Positions 46,480 to 57,909 of a stretch of 64,000 bases of DNA are shown here, one piece after another. Position 1 is the stretch's first letter. The number at the start of each line of letters is the position of its first letter. The notes under the pieces were generated by a model. It saw only the letters and a list, made by a program, of their open reading frames with translations, did not search any database and was not told where the DNA came from. This DNA comes from Eurosta solidaginis (taxonomy: Eukaryota; Arthropoda; Insecta; Diptera; Tephritidae): the NCBI RefSeq assembly GCF_040869045.1, contig NC_090319.1:62716779-62780778 (forward strand), in the 5' to 3' direction. Made by a program: the position numbers and the translations under genes.

Positions 46480-47585
46480 CGAAGTAATTTTTTTTTTTTG
46501 TAAAGCTGCCTTCGTTGCGCTTTTAGTTCAAACCCTGGGCAAGGCGAGCTTTAGCTAATTTCTACTATGTCTCCACGGCACCAAAATCAAATAGATTTCG
46601 GAAGATTCTTAATTTCAGCCGAAATTGGCTCGAAATTATCTAATTTCGTAATGTGAAAACTGTCAAACGAAATTAGAAATTCTTCTTAATTTCATCGAAA
46701 TTAGACCCAAATTATATGCATTTTACTGAGCGACTCTGTGGTCGATTACAATTTACACAAAATAATCGATGGTCTGCCCGCACTAGCTGTCAAATTTCAA
46801 AAACATATGTTTATCTTGAACGTTTTAATTCGGCTGTGGGAAAAAAGCGAACACAAATGTCATTTGAAATTATGCAAAATAAGAAGCATAATCGTGTGGA
46901 CAGGAATGTAATTTACGAAATCATACTACCGAAATCGGGTACCGTGTAGACATAGTATTAAGAGCATTACATCGAAATTCACGAGTGTTTGATACTCACT
47001 GTATTCTGCAGGTTTCACATTAGGCATGAGAATTCCCATAATTGTTGTAAAAGGGGCAAACCCCGCCTATACATATTATATATGTATATACATTAAATAT
47101 TGGCATGTCATTGTACCTGGCATCCTGCCACACTTAGCAAATTAAAGGCCTTGAAAAATATCACACCCTTTCTCTTACAGCAGGAGCATCCTGCTACGCA
47201 CAGCAGGCTTTAGGGAACAAAAATTCTAAACATGCTATAGCTTGCAGACTTTGGATTGTTCGTTTTCTCAACATCCCCTACATTGTAAATTAAATGTCTT
47301 GAGAAATATCCACCGAAAGAACTTCATACTGGGCATGACAATAGGTCCATGAAAAAGTGCTTGCCAATTGGAACGGGTTATTACTATTTTAATTTGATAG
47401 TTTTACGACTGTTTCTCTAGAAGTAATGAAACAAAATTGAAATTAATTAATTTATAAAAAAAATTACTTGCTTAGATTAATAATTAGAAAAGCAATTGTT
47501 CCGCAAGGTAGCGACCCTTTCTTTTTGGGTGCTTCCTAACTTTTGGCATTATCTGAGGCCTCATACTGGGCTCTGTTTTCTATTG
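46480..47585. other. No gene seen
   Basis: Unassigned, with an AAATTA/TAATTT-rich stretch at 46610-46710. The 77-codon + frame is unrecognised. Confidence 0.45.
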
Positions 47586-47998
47586 TTATTGTTGTAGCGG
47601 TAAAGACACTCCTTGAAGGGTTTGTTGAGTGTTATCGATGATGATGGTCCTTCTACGGATATAGATCCGAGACCTTCCGGTAACAAGCACCATTAAGGTA
47701 CAATCCCGACCATCTTGGCAACGATTTAATTTGCCACATTGAACCTTCTAGGCCATTCCGCCCACACCAACGAGCTCCGTGAGAAATTTGTGGTTGCCAG
47801 AGCTTCGGATACTAAAGAAGCAGGATTCGCCACGGGTAAGTAAGCTTGACAATTGGTTTGAGGAAGCTATAAATTGCGCTGGCCACTCCTTGAAGGTTGC
47901 GCTATACAACACTTTGAATTATTTGTGTATTTTAGCGGCCTCTTATGACAGGCGTATCTGCCGCGGGTATATTCTAAGCCCCCTAACCCGCTGGGGAA
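47586..47998 (-). repeat. Repeat family A, full-length copy (minus)
   Basis: Reading the minus strand: CTTAGAATATACCCGCGGCA and CATAAGAGGCCGCTAAAATA at the 5' side, then CCAATTGTCAAGC, the CCGGAAGGTCTCGGATC segment and the 3' end CGCTACAACAATAACAATA. A further ~130 bp on the 5' side (to about 48130) reads as an acidic minus frame and may belong to it. The 114-codon + frame here is antisense to the repeat. Confidence 0.75.
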
Positions 47999-48329
47999 TC
48001 GGTTTTCTCTTCGCCTTTAACACCATAATTTTCAGCAGCATCAATACCATTGTCATCTTCAATATCAACATAATCAACACAATTCTTTTTCCCCATTTGT
48101 TCATTTTTTCCATCTACATTTAACTTTCCTTTTTAATCTTTGTTTTACTATTTTCCTTTCTTATTACTCGTTTTCCTGTTATATTATCCTGATTTGGTTT
48201 ATCTCGACTTTCTGAGTATCGTGTATCTGTTTGCACTAATATAATACTACGTTTCCACCGAACCCTAACTCAATGTTTGCCAACTCTTTCATGCAAGATT
48301 TCTGCTGACCGAAAATAAATTTTTGATTT

Positions 48330-49000
48330 TCGCTTTCAGATTATCAATACCGAGGTTAAAATGAGACTTCGATGTCTCTCCTGATATTTTTAGACATGCT
48401 TTAGCAGCCGTGTGAAACATGCAAACACGGACTTAAAGTTTGGTGGAAATTATGTTTCCCCTTGCTAGGACTTTTTTCAATCGTTCTGTTTTGCTGGAGC
48501 ACTCTATGTCCATACAGAAACTTTTTCATGAGATTCTCTTCGCCCTGGAAATTTCACGCTTGTAGATCCTCAGTAGATATTCAGCTCATTGCTCCACCAT
48601 GGTGGCTTTGCTTTTTCTCTAAATCTTCTTTGAGAGCAAGCTCTGTTATACGCAGTCATAAGCGTCCTTGTTAGGAATTCATTAGACTCCTCCAGTTCCT
48701 CCACATTGGCAACCTCTTTGGGTTGTCCCAGTTTTGTTTCTACATGTTTCTGGAATTTAGTCCAGTTCGTTGACTTAGAGTTTCTAAAGGGTCCTCCCTT
48801 CTCTACCCTCTTTGGGGGGATGCTGAAGCTAATATACGCATGATCGGAGAACGTCTATCCAGTACCATCCAATCATATCTTGATATATCAAGTTAGGAGT
48901 TCAATGTAATATTAACAACATTGCTGGATGTTGGACCAATGTATGTAGGGTAGTTGCTGCATCTGTGAGCAGTGGCGCATGCTTTTTTTTTTTTGATTGT
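48330..49000 (-). pseudogene. LINE apurinic endonuclease domain, C-terminal part
   Basis: Minus strand: PTYIGPTSSNVVNITLNS, then SDHAYISFSIPPKRVEKGGP (the conserved SDH of AP-endonucleases), KSTNWTKFQKHVETKLG and EVANVEELEESNEF. Typical of R1/I/LOA-like ORF2 endonuclease ends. Frameshifts and stops break it and RT is missing. Possibly the same family as the RT/RNase H fragment at 21080-23418, which lacks exactly this part. Confidence 0.75.
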
Positions 49001-50535
49001 CTCAATAGGTAAAAAGGAAACGGCTGCAATACATTTAAACTATTTTTTGTAAAACGGTACTATTTTTTTGCGGCTGCTGACAGTTGTTCGCTTAATGAAG
49101 CAAGTGGCCGTGTGTGAAAAGGAAAACTTAATTATTTCATTAAACAAAATTGTGATTCGATTAAGTTTCTGTGTCAAATTGGTATTCGAGTCTTTATCGT
49201 TTTTTTCCAATGGTTTAACTGTCCAATTCAAATACAATGCCATCTCTCCCAACAACTTTTACTCTCAATAACCTCTAATTAAAAGCGCTGTGTTATGCAA
49301 TGAACTTTCATAACAGAGAAAACAATGTATGTTATCTTATCTAAAATGCAAGCAATAACAAAAACGCAAACATTATCAGCAACTTTGTAACAAAGTGCAA
49401 CTGTAACTGCTGCTGCTGTTGCAGTAACAATAGCAACAACACAAATGTCTACAAACAAAAGATCGTTGGTAATAATTCAATCAACATATAACCAGAAGTC
49501 AATTGACTCATGTTTCGATATATACACGTTGTTGATGTTTATCATAACGAACAAGAAAACACAATATCAAACAGATATGGCAACAATTTACAAGCGCACA
49601 AACTCATGCACATACATTCGAAGCAACTAAAAAACGGCAGCAACATCTTCCTATCGCAACAAAAAAATTCAACTAACAAATCAAGCGACAACAAACGAGC
49701 AAACAACAACAAATGCTAGTGTACTCACTCACTGACTCACTAACTAACTTGTGAGTATGAATTTTTATCAACTTCCAGCTACACGCGCCCCGAACCCACC
49801 GGCAACTCATCCAAATCACCTGCCTTGGCGAATGGATGGCTGTGGAGGTGCGCTTGACTTAACTCTGCTAGGACTTTCGGCGTCTCTACATCTTGCTCGC
49901 GTATCTCATCCAGCACACATGCCGGTCGTTCGCATTGCAAATTTATAAACTACAATTTGATAACGAACAACACTTACCGTTAACGTACACCAACAACGAC
50001 GTTGGCTGCGCAAAATAACAGTAAGTGGAGTCAAGTTAATAAAAATACAACAAATTCCAAAAAGGTGCAGGAATTCGAACGAAATTTATATGCTTGTAAA
50101 GTGGTATGAGCACATGCGCAGAATATCAGTGGCATTTGGCAGATCTCGCGATCGTGCGATACAACAAAACATACGTGGTAACAAGGTTTTTTGTTGTATT
50201 TTTTTTGCGATTCCTGTTTGTTGCCAGGCTTTTACCAAAACGGCATGCCGACACAAACATTATCATTATCAAATTTAAAGACCAACAACCAAGTAAACAT
50301 AATCATTATTGTTATTGGTGTAAAAGCTGTTATGTCGACAACATTGATTTTTTTCTGTTTACTTCTTTTATAATTTTAATTTTTTTGATCGACAAGTGAA
50401 GACGATGTGCAGCCGCAGGTGAGATAGGCTCAGCTGTAGATAGCGTGTGAAAAGCGTGCTTAAAGTTTGGAAGAAATGAAAAAGTCTGTTTATAGCATTT
50501 AAAATATGTTTCATTTGAAATGTTTGATAAAATAT
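49001..50535. other. Unassigned intronic stretch with one GC-rich island
   Basis: Mostly AT-rich with CAA-rich runs at 49405-49440 and 49640-49715. At 49778-49950 the composition switches to clearly GC-rich with an open frame on each strand (see the separate entry). Confidence 0.45.
49782..49949 (-). other. Orphan GC-rich open frame (56 codons, stop to stop)
   Basis: The minus frame reads CERPACVLDEIREQDVETPK and AKAGDLDELPVGSGRV without ATG. The + strand has a 65-codon frame and a good acceptor-like CTTCCAG at 49778. GC content is well above the flanks. I do not recognise either peptide. Either could be a TE-derived exon or an unannotated host exon. The + frame in phase 1 does not look like the FGF core, so it is not the next bnl exon. 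Confidence 0.3.
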
Positions 50536-51077
50536 TGTTACGAATTTACTGAAATTCCTCTTATTTGCAACCTTCTGCTAACGTTCGAATCACTAAACAG
50601 TTGAATAAATAACTCCAATATTCAATAATGCGAAATGGTCTTTATTAGACTACTTTCACAATAACACTTCACTTCTCAACAGATAGCGTGCTTAAATCAA
50701 ACTGATTGCCACGCCTCAGTTGGCGTTGCTTTTATACTATTCGGTTGCCTCGTTTGCATATTTCTAGGCGTTTCTAGAATTTACTATTTGTTTACCAGCT
50801 ATAACTACAGATGCACCTTATAGCTTCTCATATGCGTGTGTATATGTGAGTGATACTTCCATCGATGATTGCCTACTTCTAGGAATATCTCAGATATATA
50901 CATGTGTTTGTGCGTTTCTCTCCGCTGCTTGTGTGGACGTATGTGTATACATAATATTGATTAATTTGTTTACGTACATACAAGTGTGGCAGCTTTTTTT
51001 TTTGTTGTTGTGGCTTTATTTACTTAGTTTCAGATTGGTGATGTTAGTATCACTTAGTGTCACTATTATTCGTCACA
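50536..51077 (-). mobile_element. Solo LTR, family L, copy 4
   Basis: On the + strand TGTTACGAATTTACTGAAAT…ATTATTCGTCACA, flanked by ATAT on both sides (50532-50535 and 51078-51081). The minus strand has the TATA-like AGTATAAAAGCAAC and AATAAAGACCATTTC. A T-rich expansion near 51000 lengthens it. Intact termini, no internal region. Confidence 0.9.
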
Positions 51078-51081
51078 ATAT

Positions 51082-51775
51082 GGTTTAAAATGGCATAATG
51101 CCACAAGTTTTCCAAACAGGATCATCCAAAGGATCTTGGGCCTGTTTTAGCTGATCCCAGGCATATATGGCCATAGGCCGACGCCTTCCGCTACAAGCTT
51201 ATGTGTGTAGGCTTTTGATATTCTCAAAAGAAAAGTTATCCATATTTTTGGAGTGTCGTCTAACACTACCAAAAACAGCTTACATGCACCTACTGACCAC
51301 GTTCTTTGTTGAATGTGGCACAGTTAGCGCTTCATTGCAGTTCGGTTGCCAGCAAAGATGCTTATATTCTGATCCTTGCAGGCTTGGCGAGTCCTGAGGT
51401 TTTGCGACTAAAATACACTGCCGCAGATTTTACAGTGGATTTTATTCCATATGAACCCAACTTGGTTTTATTTCAGTAATGCCACATAGTCAGTGAACAC
51501 CACAAACTGCACACCAAACATGTTAGCTGCTTACTTATTCTTGTCGAAATAAAGGGGCAGGCAAAATATGCAATCCTCTATTGGATCCTTCACCTGAATC
51601 CTAACAAAGATTCCATTGTACTGGCTCTGCAGCTAGTGAAATCGCAACAATAAACGCAGTCGGAATAAATTGTTGTGTGCAGAAGGACTGCTCCGCTATT
51701 CACACCTATTCACGTAACACAATTTCTATGGATTTATTCTTCAGATCTGCGTTGGACCGCGATATTATCAAGAAC
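51082..51775. other. No gene assigned
   Basis: Less AT-rich than the flanks, with a 76-codon + frame at 51167-51397 I cannot place. Possibly an older TE body. Confidence 0.4.
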
Positions 51776-51779
51776 TTCT

Positions 51780-52115
51780 AGGAAGGGTAGGATATTTGTG
51801 GACCTCTACGCGTTGGCGATGGCGAGTACCGAATAAGATTTAATGATGAGCTGTAAGAGCTTTACGCAGACATCAACACAGTCCGATTACGCCAGGTAGG
51901 CCATGTTATGCGAATGAAAGACGATGCTCTGGATGAGAAAGTATTTTTATCGGAACTAGGCTATGGAAGCAGGGGAAGAGTGCGGCCCGCACTTTGCTGG
52001 AAGGACCAGGTGGAGAACCACTTAAACTCCCTTAATGAGACAAATTCGCGATAGTTGGTGGAGAAAACAAGCGACAGGCTTGTTGGACGGCCATACCGTT
52101 TAAACGGTCTCGAGA
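51780..52115 (+). pseudogene. RTE-type LINE C-terminus, copy 3
   Basis: Shares GCCATGTTATGCGAATGAAA, TTTTTATCGGAACTAGGCTA and GCTGGAAGGACCAGGTGGAG with 17988-18248. It extends further 5' (DELYELYADIN-type motif near 51850). Interrupted by stops; the terminal GTAAGTAAG is lost. Confidence 0.75.
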
Positions 52116-52479
52116 GTTTTTAAACGAAAATAAAGGCTTTATTTTCTTTCCTGCTTCAGTAATATGGTTGTTTTCAATAAATACACTCAAAGAAACGAAC
52201 GAAACTAGTTCAAAATTAAGAACATTCGTTGACAAAAGTCTGTTAAGTACGTTTTTTCTTAACTCGTGACCGATGGGCTTGTTTTAAGAACAGTTTTTCC
52301 AAGCACACCGTTCGTATTTTATGACCAGTTTGGTATTGATGTGTGAAACTTCTGTGCTCTTTTCAAGCACTACTTGGACTTGATTTAAGATTTTTCGTTC
52401 TCACGCTTCGAGAACGATTTGGGGTCGATTTAACACATAAAGATTAAAATATGCAAAAAGAAGTCAATTGGGAAAAACT

Positions 52480-52585
52480 TTACAACAACCAAGGCAAACG
52501 CGTTTGTAACCATTTCAACTATCGTAGGAGTGCTGGTTCGACTCCGACTCCTGGGAGAAAAGGCTTTGAAGAGATTTACAAAGTA
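52480..52585 (+). other. tRNA-like module with B-box
   Basis: GGTTCGACTCC at 52534-52544 is an exact RNA polymerase III B-box, preceded by a GCGTTTGTAACCATTTCAAC segment. No intact cloverleaf is visible, so it is a SINE relic rather than a tRNA gene. Confidence 0.5.
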
Positions 52586-53024
52586 TAATCGAAACAGCTG
52601 TCGCCTTGTCCGTCCTGATGTCACGTTGTTGAAATTTTCCCCAAATTATTAAATAAATTAACAATTTTCGGTCTCAATTCAAGAACGGTTTGTGCTTGAT
52701 CATTGGTGGGAGGAAGGTAATTTTTTAATTATTATCCACTTATTTATTTATTTTTTATTAATAAATAATTTTTTTGTCCTTAATAAGAATTAATAGCAAA
52801 AAAACTATTTTTAATAGCCAAAAGGTTTGAAAAAACGCATAATATGCATTTTTTTTATATATTTCTCTTATCGAGAAATTTTTCTTATTTGATGATGGAA
52901 TCTGAATATATATTTAAAACATTTCATAACAAGTTTGAGAATTACCTCTGCTTATGTGAATGGAATTGAACGAAAAATAAGAGTTAAAAAAATAGAATAT
53001 AAAAAAATTGTTTTAAAAAACTTC

Positions 53025-53105
53025 AGAGTTTGACGGTGATCGAACTCGCCCCACACGATCGCAACTCCAACATCATAGCCGCTGGGCTACTACAACTGCT
53101 TAACA
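53025..53105 (-). other. tRNA-like module (A- and B-box-like)
   Basis: Minus strand: TAGTAGCCCAGCGGCTATGA (A-box-like) then GCGAGTTCGATCACC (B-box-like) about 30 bp later, spacing as in tRNAs. It lacks a convincing acceptor stem. Probably a tRNA-derived SINE head. Confidence 0.45.
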
Positions 53106-53405
53106 GCTTTTGCCAAATGTTGTATTTAACATTGTAGTGCACACGGATTGTACCGTTTCTTTTTTCTTGAACTTAATTTAAGAACATTGTACTTAATTTA
53201 AGAACATCGTTCTCATTAATAGAACATTCGTTCATATTTTATGACCAGCCTTTCTCTTTTCAAGAATATGGTTGTCAGTTCAAGAACAAGGTTGTTGTTT
53301 TGAGAACAGGTCATTCGTTTTCAAGAACAAAAATTGAAGAACATGATAAGCTTGAATTGAGTCCGGTGGTGCTGGATTTTAGAACAGCGTTTTTCTCTGA
53401 GTGTA

Positions 53406-54605
53406 CCGAGAAGATGTTTTCAGATCGCTTCGCAAAGGTATTGCTTGAACGATTTCTGATAAGCCTCCCGTCAAATTGTTGATTCCTTCAACCAACGATT
53501 ATCCTGCCATGATATTATTATAGCAACTCGTGCGGTTATTTTTATTTCTCTCCGACTTCTTGATTATCAAAATGTGATAGGTTACTTTGTACCCTACCGG
53601 CAAATCTCCACTAAAGTCAACATAACGGAAATGTTCGGTAGACAGCAAGCCTATCTTCTCTAAGCAAATTAAAAGTGCTCGAATGAATGGGCTAAGCTGA
53701 GTCAATAGCGCCCGGTTTTTCAGTGCGAGTTTAAACTCCAGTTAAATTTGAATAGATTTTAACCTTGCCACTCACTCATTTCAGTTTAAATGGCCAAATT
53801 TCAGGGTTTAACTCTAGCATCACTAAAATAAATTAATATCAAATGAATGAAATATTTACAAGTGATATTGCTCAAGTTAAATAAATATTTATTATTTTTA
53901 TGAAATTTGTATTAAAGCAGAGACCGATCCACTCAATATTGGAAATCTGCACACAAGAGCATATCTCTCAATATTATTTCTTTTATTTACTTAGTGCCAT
54001 TTTCCAGTTAATTTATGTCGTGCAAAGCACTTCCCATTATGCGTTATAAGCACGCGATAAAATGGTGACACAGTAGCCCAGTACCCGATTTTTTTTTACA
54101 TTAATGGGAAGACAAGCAGACAAAAGGAATAACAATTACAAAATAAAAAAATTAAACAAACTTGAACTCCAGTAGAGAGCCCCTATGGATGAATATGAAA
54201 ATATTTACACACAAGTTTTATTCCATATAAAGTATATTATAACGTAGACATTATAAATTTGTAACGAACATAAATTTTCAACTTAAATACGTACCCGCAA
54301 GCTTTTACATTAGGGTTACCTTAATGTGTGAGGCCAAAAAATTGTATCAATATGTCGAAGATATTCTTATCTATCAAATAATTAGCTGGAAACCGAGCTC
54401 CCTGATCACAGCCACATTTATGCGCCCGACGTTGGACGCCAATTTTATATTGTATATAAATATTCGATTGCTCTGAATCAGCGATGAAAACAAAATCGTA
54501 AGATGATCAGTATTATAATAAGAGCATTAAAAACCAATATGTAGAGACTTTTGGAGGTAAAGAAGCATTTTTATCTCTGAATTTTCAATAGGTAGATTGT
54601 TTCCT
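53406..54605. other. No gene; one repeat fragment
   Basis: 53708-53820 is a fragment of the GGTTTTTCAGT repeat (also at 19515). The remainder is AT-rich and unassigned. Confidence 0.45.
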
Positions 54606-54609
54606 AAAA

Positions 54610-54965
54610 AATTTTGTGAGGAGTAGAAGAGATAACGCACAAATAATGCATGGAAACCCGAAAACCAAGAAGATGAGTAGCGAAAGGCCGAAAGTAAGGC
54701 GACGAGAGAGAGTAAGGTTAGAAAAATTGAAAGTGGGAAGAAGCAGAAAAAAGCGGACAATTGAGCGGCCAGTTGAAGAGATAGGGAAAGGGAGATAGAG
54801 AGTGAATGAAGACGAATGAAATATTGAATGAAAGAGATGAGAGAACAACTAGGCAAAGAGCGAGGGAAAGGGAGAGGAAGATGTAAAAGGAGAAGACTAT
54901 TGAGAGTATGAGCACGAGCGAAGCTACAAAGAAATGAAACAGAGTGATAGAGAAAAATGGGAAGA
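54610..54965 (+). repeat. Purine-rich tract
   Basis: About 350 bp that is almost all A/G on the + strand (AAGGGAGAGGAAGATG-type sequence). Similar to 2694-2960 and to the complement of 990-1255. Minus frames across it (109, 87 and 65 codons) are Ser/Leu/Phe low-complexity shadows. Confidence 0.65.
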
Positions 54966-55074
54966 GGAAAATTTTATGTACGGGCTTAGATCACTTTGGA
55001 ATCATTACACTGACTGTTTTTTCTTGCAAGCGGTCAAAAATAAAACTGTAGCTGTGTTGGTGACAGTAAGTGAA

Positions 55075-55735
55075 TCCTAGTGGTAGTAGTCGTTGGTTAC
55101 CGTGTAACGTGGTTAGACGTATGCACACACGTTTGTTAACAATCAACAATTTTTTTGTCAATATGCTACAAAAAATATTATTATGTTATATTAAATAAAA
55201 ATAAAATATATTGTTAACATTACACAAAACTTTCTGCGAATCAGCGTTTGTTTTCAGAAACATTTTTTGAAATTCATATATCGCTTTTTTTATTGTGAAC
55301 TTATGTAATCCAAAATTTTGGCCTACAGCCTACTGGTAAAACTATGTTCATATACATAGAATACTCCGAGGGGCAAAAAGACCGGCCTAGTGGTCTTTGA
55401 ACTTCATTTTTCTAATGAAACTGTATGAAAAAATAAAACTTTGCTTGAGTTTTCCCAACAAATTAAATTTTTGAATTACATCTGCTCGTAATAAAACGAT
55501 AAGCAATATGTAAATATCAAAAAATATTTTTGAAAAGAAACACTCATCCGCAGAAAGTTGTAATTGTTTATTGTAAGCAATGTATTCTGTTTTAATTTCT
55601 GGTTGGACTTAAGCAATATTATATTTTTTGTTGTATGTTAGCAATTCATTTTTTTTACTGTTAATAAACATGCGTGCATACGTCTAGCCGTGCTGCTCGT
55701 TGATCAACGACTACGATCAACAGTTTAAATTTTTG
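55075..55735. repeat. Diverged ~660-bp palindrome (foldback-like)
   Basis: The left half from GTAGTAGTCGTTGGTTAC, TTAGACGTATGCACACACG and AACTTTCTGCGAATCAG through ATGTAATCCAAAATTTTG recurs inverted in the right half to 55735. The centre is near 55410. Arms are ~330 bp with perhaps 75-80% identity by eye. No ORF and no clear flanking duplication. Confidence 0.7.
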
Positions 55736-55739
55736 TAGC

Positions 55740-56270
55740 CAATGTATTAGATTAAGTATCTAAGCCGCTACGAGGAGGTTTGGTAAAATAATTACAATAA
55801 CAACCCAGGGTAAGTTCTTCTCTTATTAGATGACCGGCTTGTAAGTTTTCAGTGTAAATTATTTGTATCCCGAAAAATATCAAAAATTTTAAGAGTGGGA
55901 CCACTCTAATATTGATAGTTATTGATAAACATAGCTACTTCATTTTGTTTGCATATGGATATATGATGTACATATATACATATCAATATCATTCTTATTT
56001 ATGTTTCTGAGTATATTATTCCAATAGCACGCATGTTACCGTTTCACGGCGTGTGTAACACATTTGCCACACTTCTATAACCACTCGCATATCTACATAC
56101 CCATATGTATATTCATATTTATGCCTATATGATTTATAGCACCAAGACTGCGAGTCAATGCTTCGTCGTCACCCAGTGGGTAGTGGATAAAAAAAATTGT
56201 GTCAATGCCTGCCTCAATACAATTTTTATATGGAAAGAATATTTAAAACTTTTCCATTCCATTTTTTGTT
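55740..56270. other. No gene seen
   Basis: AT-rich with ATATGTATAT-like runs; unassigned. Confidence 0.5.
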
Positions 56271-56274
56271 ACCC

Positions 56275-57906
56275 TTTTTTATACTCAGCTGAGCAGAGCT
56301 CACTTTGTTCGCATAACGGTAATGCGTAACGGCATAAACTAACCGAGATAGATATAGACTTCTATATATCAAAATGATCTGGGTAAAAAAGAAATTCATT
56401 TAGCCATGTCCCTCCGTCCGTAAACACGATAACTTGAGTAAATTTTGGGGCTTCTTGATGAGATTTGGTATGTGGGTTCCTGGGCGCTCATCTCAGATAG
56501 ATGTTTAAAATGAACGAAATCGGACTACAACCACGCCCACTTTTTCGATATCGAAAATTTCGAAAAACCGAAAAAGTGCGATAATTCATTACCAAAGACG
56601 GATAAAGCGATGAAACTTGGTAGGTGTGTTGACCTTATGATGCAAAATTGAAAATTAGTAAAATTTTGGACAATGGGCGTGGCACCGTCCACTTTAAAAA
56701 AAAAGGTAATTAAAAAGTTTTGCAAGCTGTAATTTGGCAGTCGTTGAAGATATCATGATGAAATTTGGCAGGCACCTTGCACCTGTTACTATATGCGTAC
56801 CAAATAAAAATTAGCAAAATCGGATGACGAACACGCCCACTTTTAAAAAAAAAATTTTTTTAAGTCAAATTTTAACAAAAAATTTAATATCTTTACAGTA
56901 TATAAGTAAATTATGTCAGCATTTAACTCCAGTAATGATATGGTGCAACAAAATACAAAAATAAAAGAAAATTTCAAAATGGGAGTGGCTCCGCCCTTTT
57001 TCATTTAATTCTTCTAGAGTACTTTTAAGGTCATAAGTCGAACAAAAAAATTACCAATCCTTGTGAAATTTGGTAGGTGCATAGATTCTATGATGATAAA
57101 TGTTTTCTGTGAAAGTGGGCGAAATCGGTTGAAGCCACGCCCGCTCGGCCACTAACACGATAACTTGAGCAAAAATCGATATATCTTTACTAAACGTAGT
57201 TCACGTACTTATCTGAACTCACTTTAGCTCGGTATAAAAAATAGCCTAAATCCGACTATGACCACACCCACTTTTTCGATATCGAAAATTACGAAAAATG
57301 AAAAAAATGCCATAATTCTGTACCAAATATGAAAAAAGAGATGAAACATGGTAATTGGATTGGTTTATTGACGCAAAAAATAACTTTAGAAAAAACTTTG
57401 TAAAATGGATGTGACACCTACCATAATAAGTAGAAGAAAATGAAAAACGTCTACAGGGCGAAATCAACAGCCCTTGGAATCTTGGCAGGAATACTGTTCG
57501 TGGTATGTCATATATAAATAAATTAGCGGTACCCGACAGATGATGTTCTAGGTCACCCTGATTTTGGTCGATATCTCGAAACGCCTTCACATATACAACT
57601 AAGGGCCACTCCCTTTTAAAACCCTCATTAATACTTTTAATTTGATACCCATATCGTACAAACAAATTCTAGAGTCAACCCTGGTCCACCTTTATGGCGA
57701 TATCCCGAAATGGCGTCCGCGTATAGAACTATGGCGCACTAAAATACTCTTTAATACCTTCCATTTGAAACCCATGTCATTTTTCATACCTTCCATTTGA
57801 AACCCATTCATTTTGCTAAATGGTGATTTTCCCTTATTTTGTCTCTAAAGCTCTCAGCTGAGTATGTAATGTTCGGTTAAACCTGAACTTAGCCTTCCTT
57901 ACTTGT
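56275..57906 (-). repeat. Dispersed repeat family B, near full-length (minus)
   Basis: Inverse of 43733-45600: begins TTTTTTATACTCAGCTGAGC and ends AGCCTTCCTTACTTGTTTTT. Contains the same CCACGCCC/GTGGGCG blocks, TCTGTCGGGTACC equivalent and GATATCGAAA phrases. It lacks the LINE tail found in the + copy and has a shortened ACGGACGGA block. The 139-codon minus frame is a chance frame in the repeat. Confidence 0.8.
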
Positions 57907-57909
57907 TTT

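Larger units (their letters stand above)
52184..53403. mobile_element. TA-flanked element with two tRNA-like modules
   Basis: Ends CACTCAAAGAAACG and CGTTTTTCTCTGAGTG with TA on both sides (52182-52183, 53404-53405). The outer ~200 bp on each side are rich in AAGAACA/TGTTCTT motifs. 1220 bp, no transposase. Its termini resemble, but differ from, the CACTGAAAGAAA family. It carries a tRNA-like module in each half. Confidence 0.75.

Noticed and set aside
49782..49949. Next bnl exon in the GC-rich island
   Set aside because: In phase 1 the + strand peptide lacks any FGF core motif.
52534..52544. Functional tRNA gene
   Set aside because: B-box present but no cloverleaf or acceptor stem; lies inside a TIR element.
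54527..54915. Overlapping 109-, 87- and 65-codon minus frames
   Set aside because: All read the complement of a purine tract, giving Ser/Leu/Phe low complexity.
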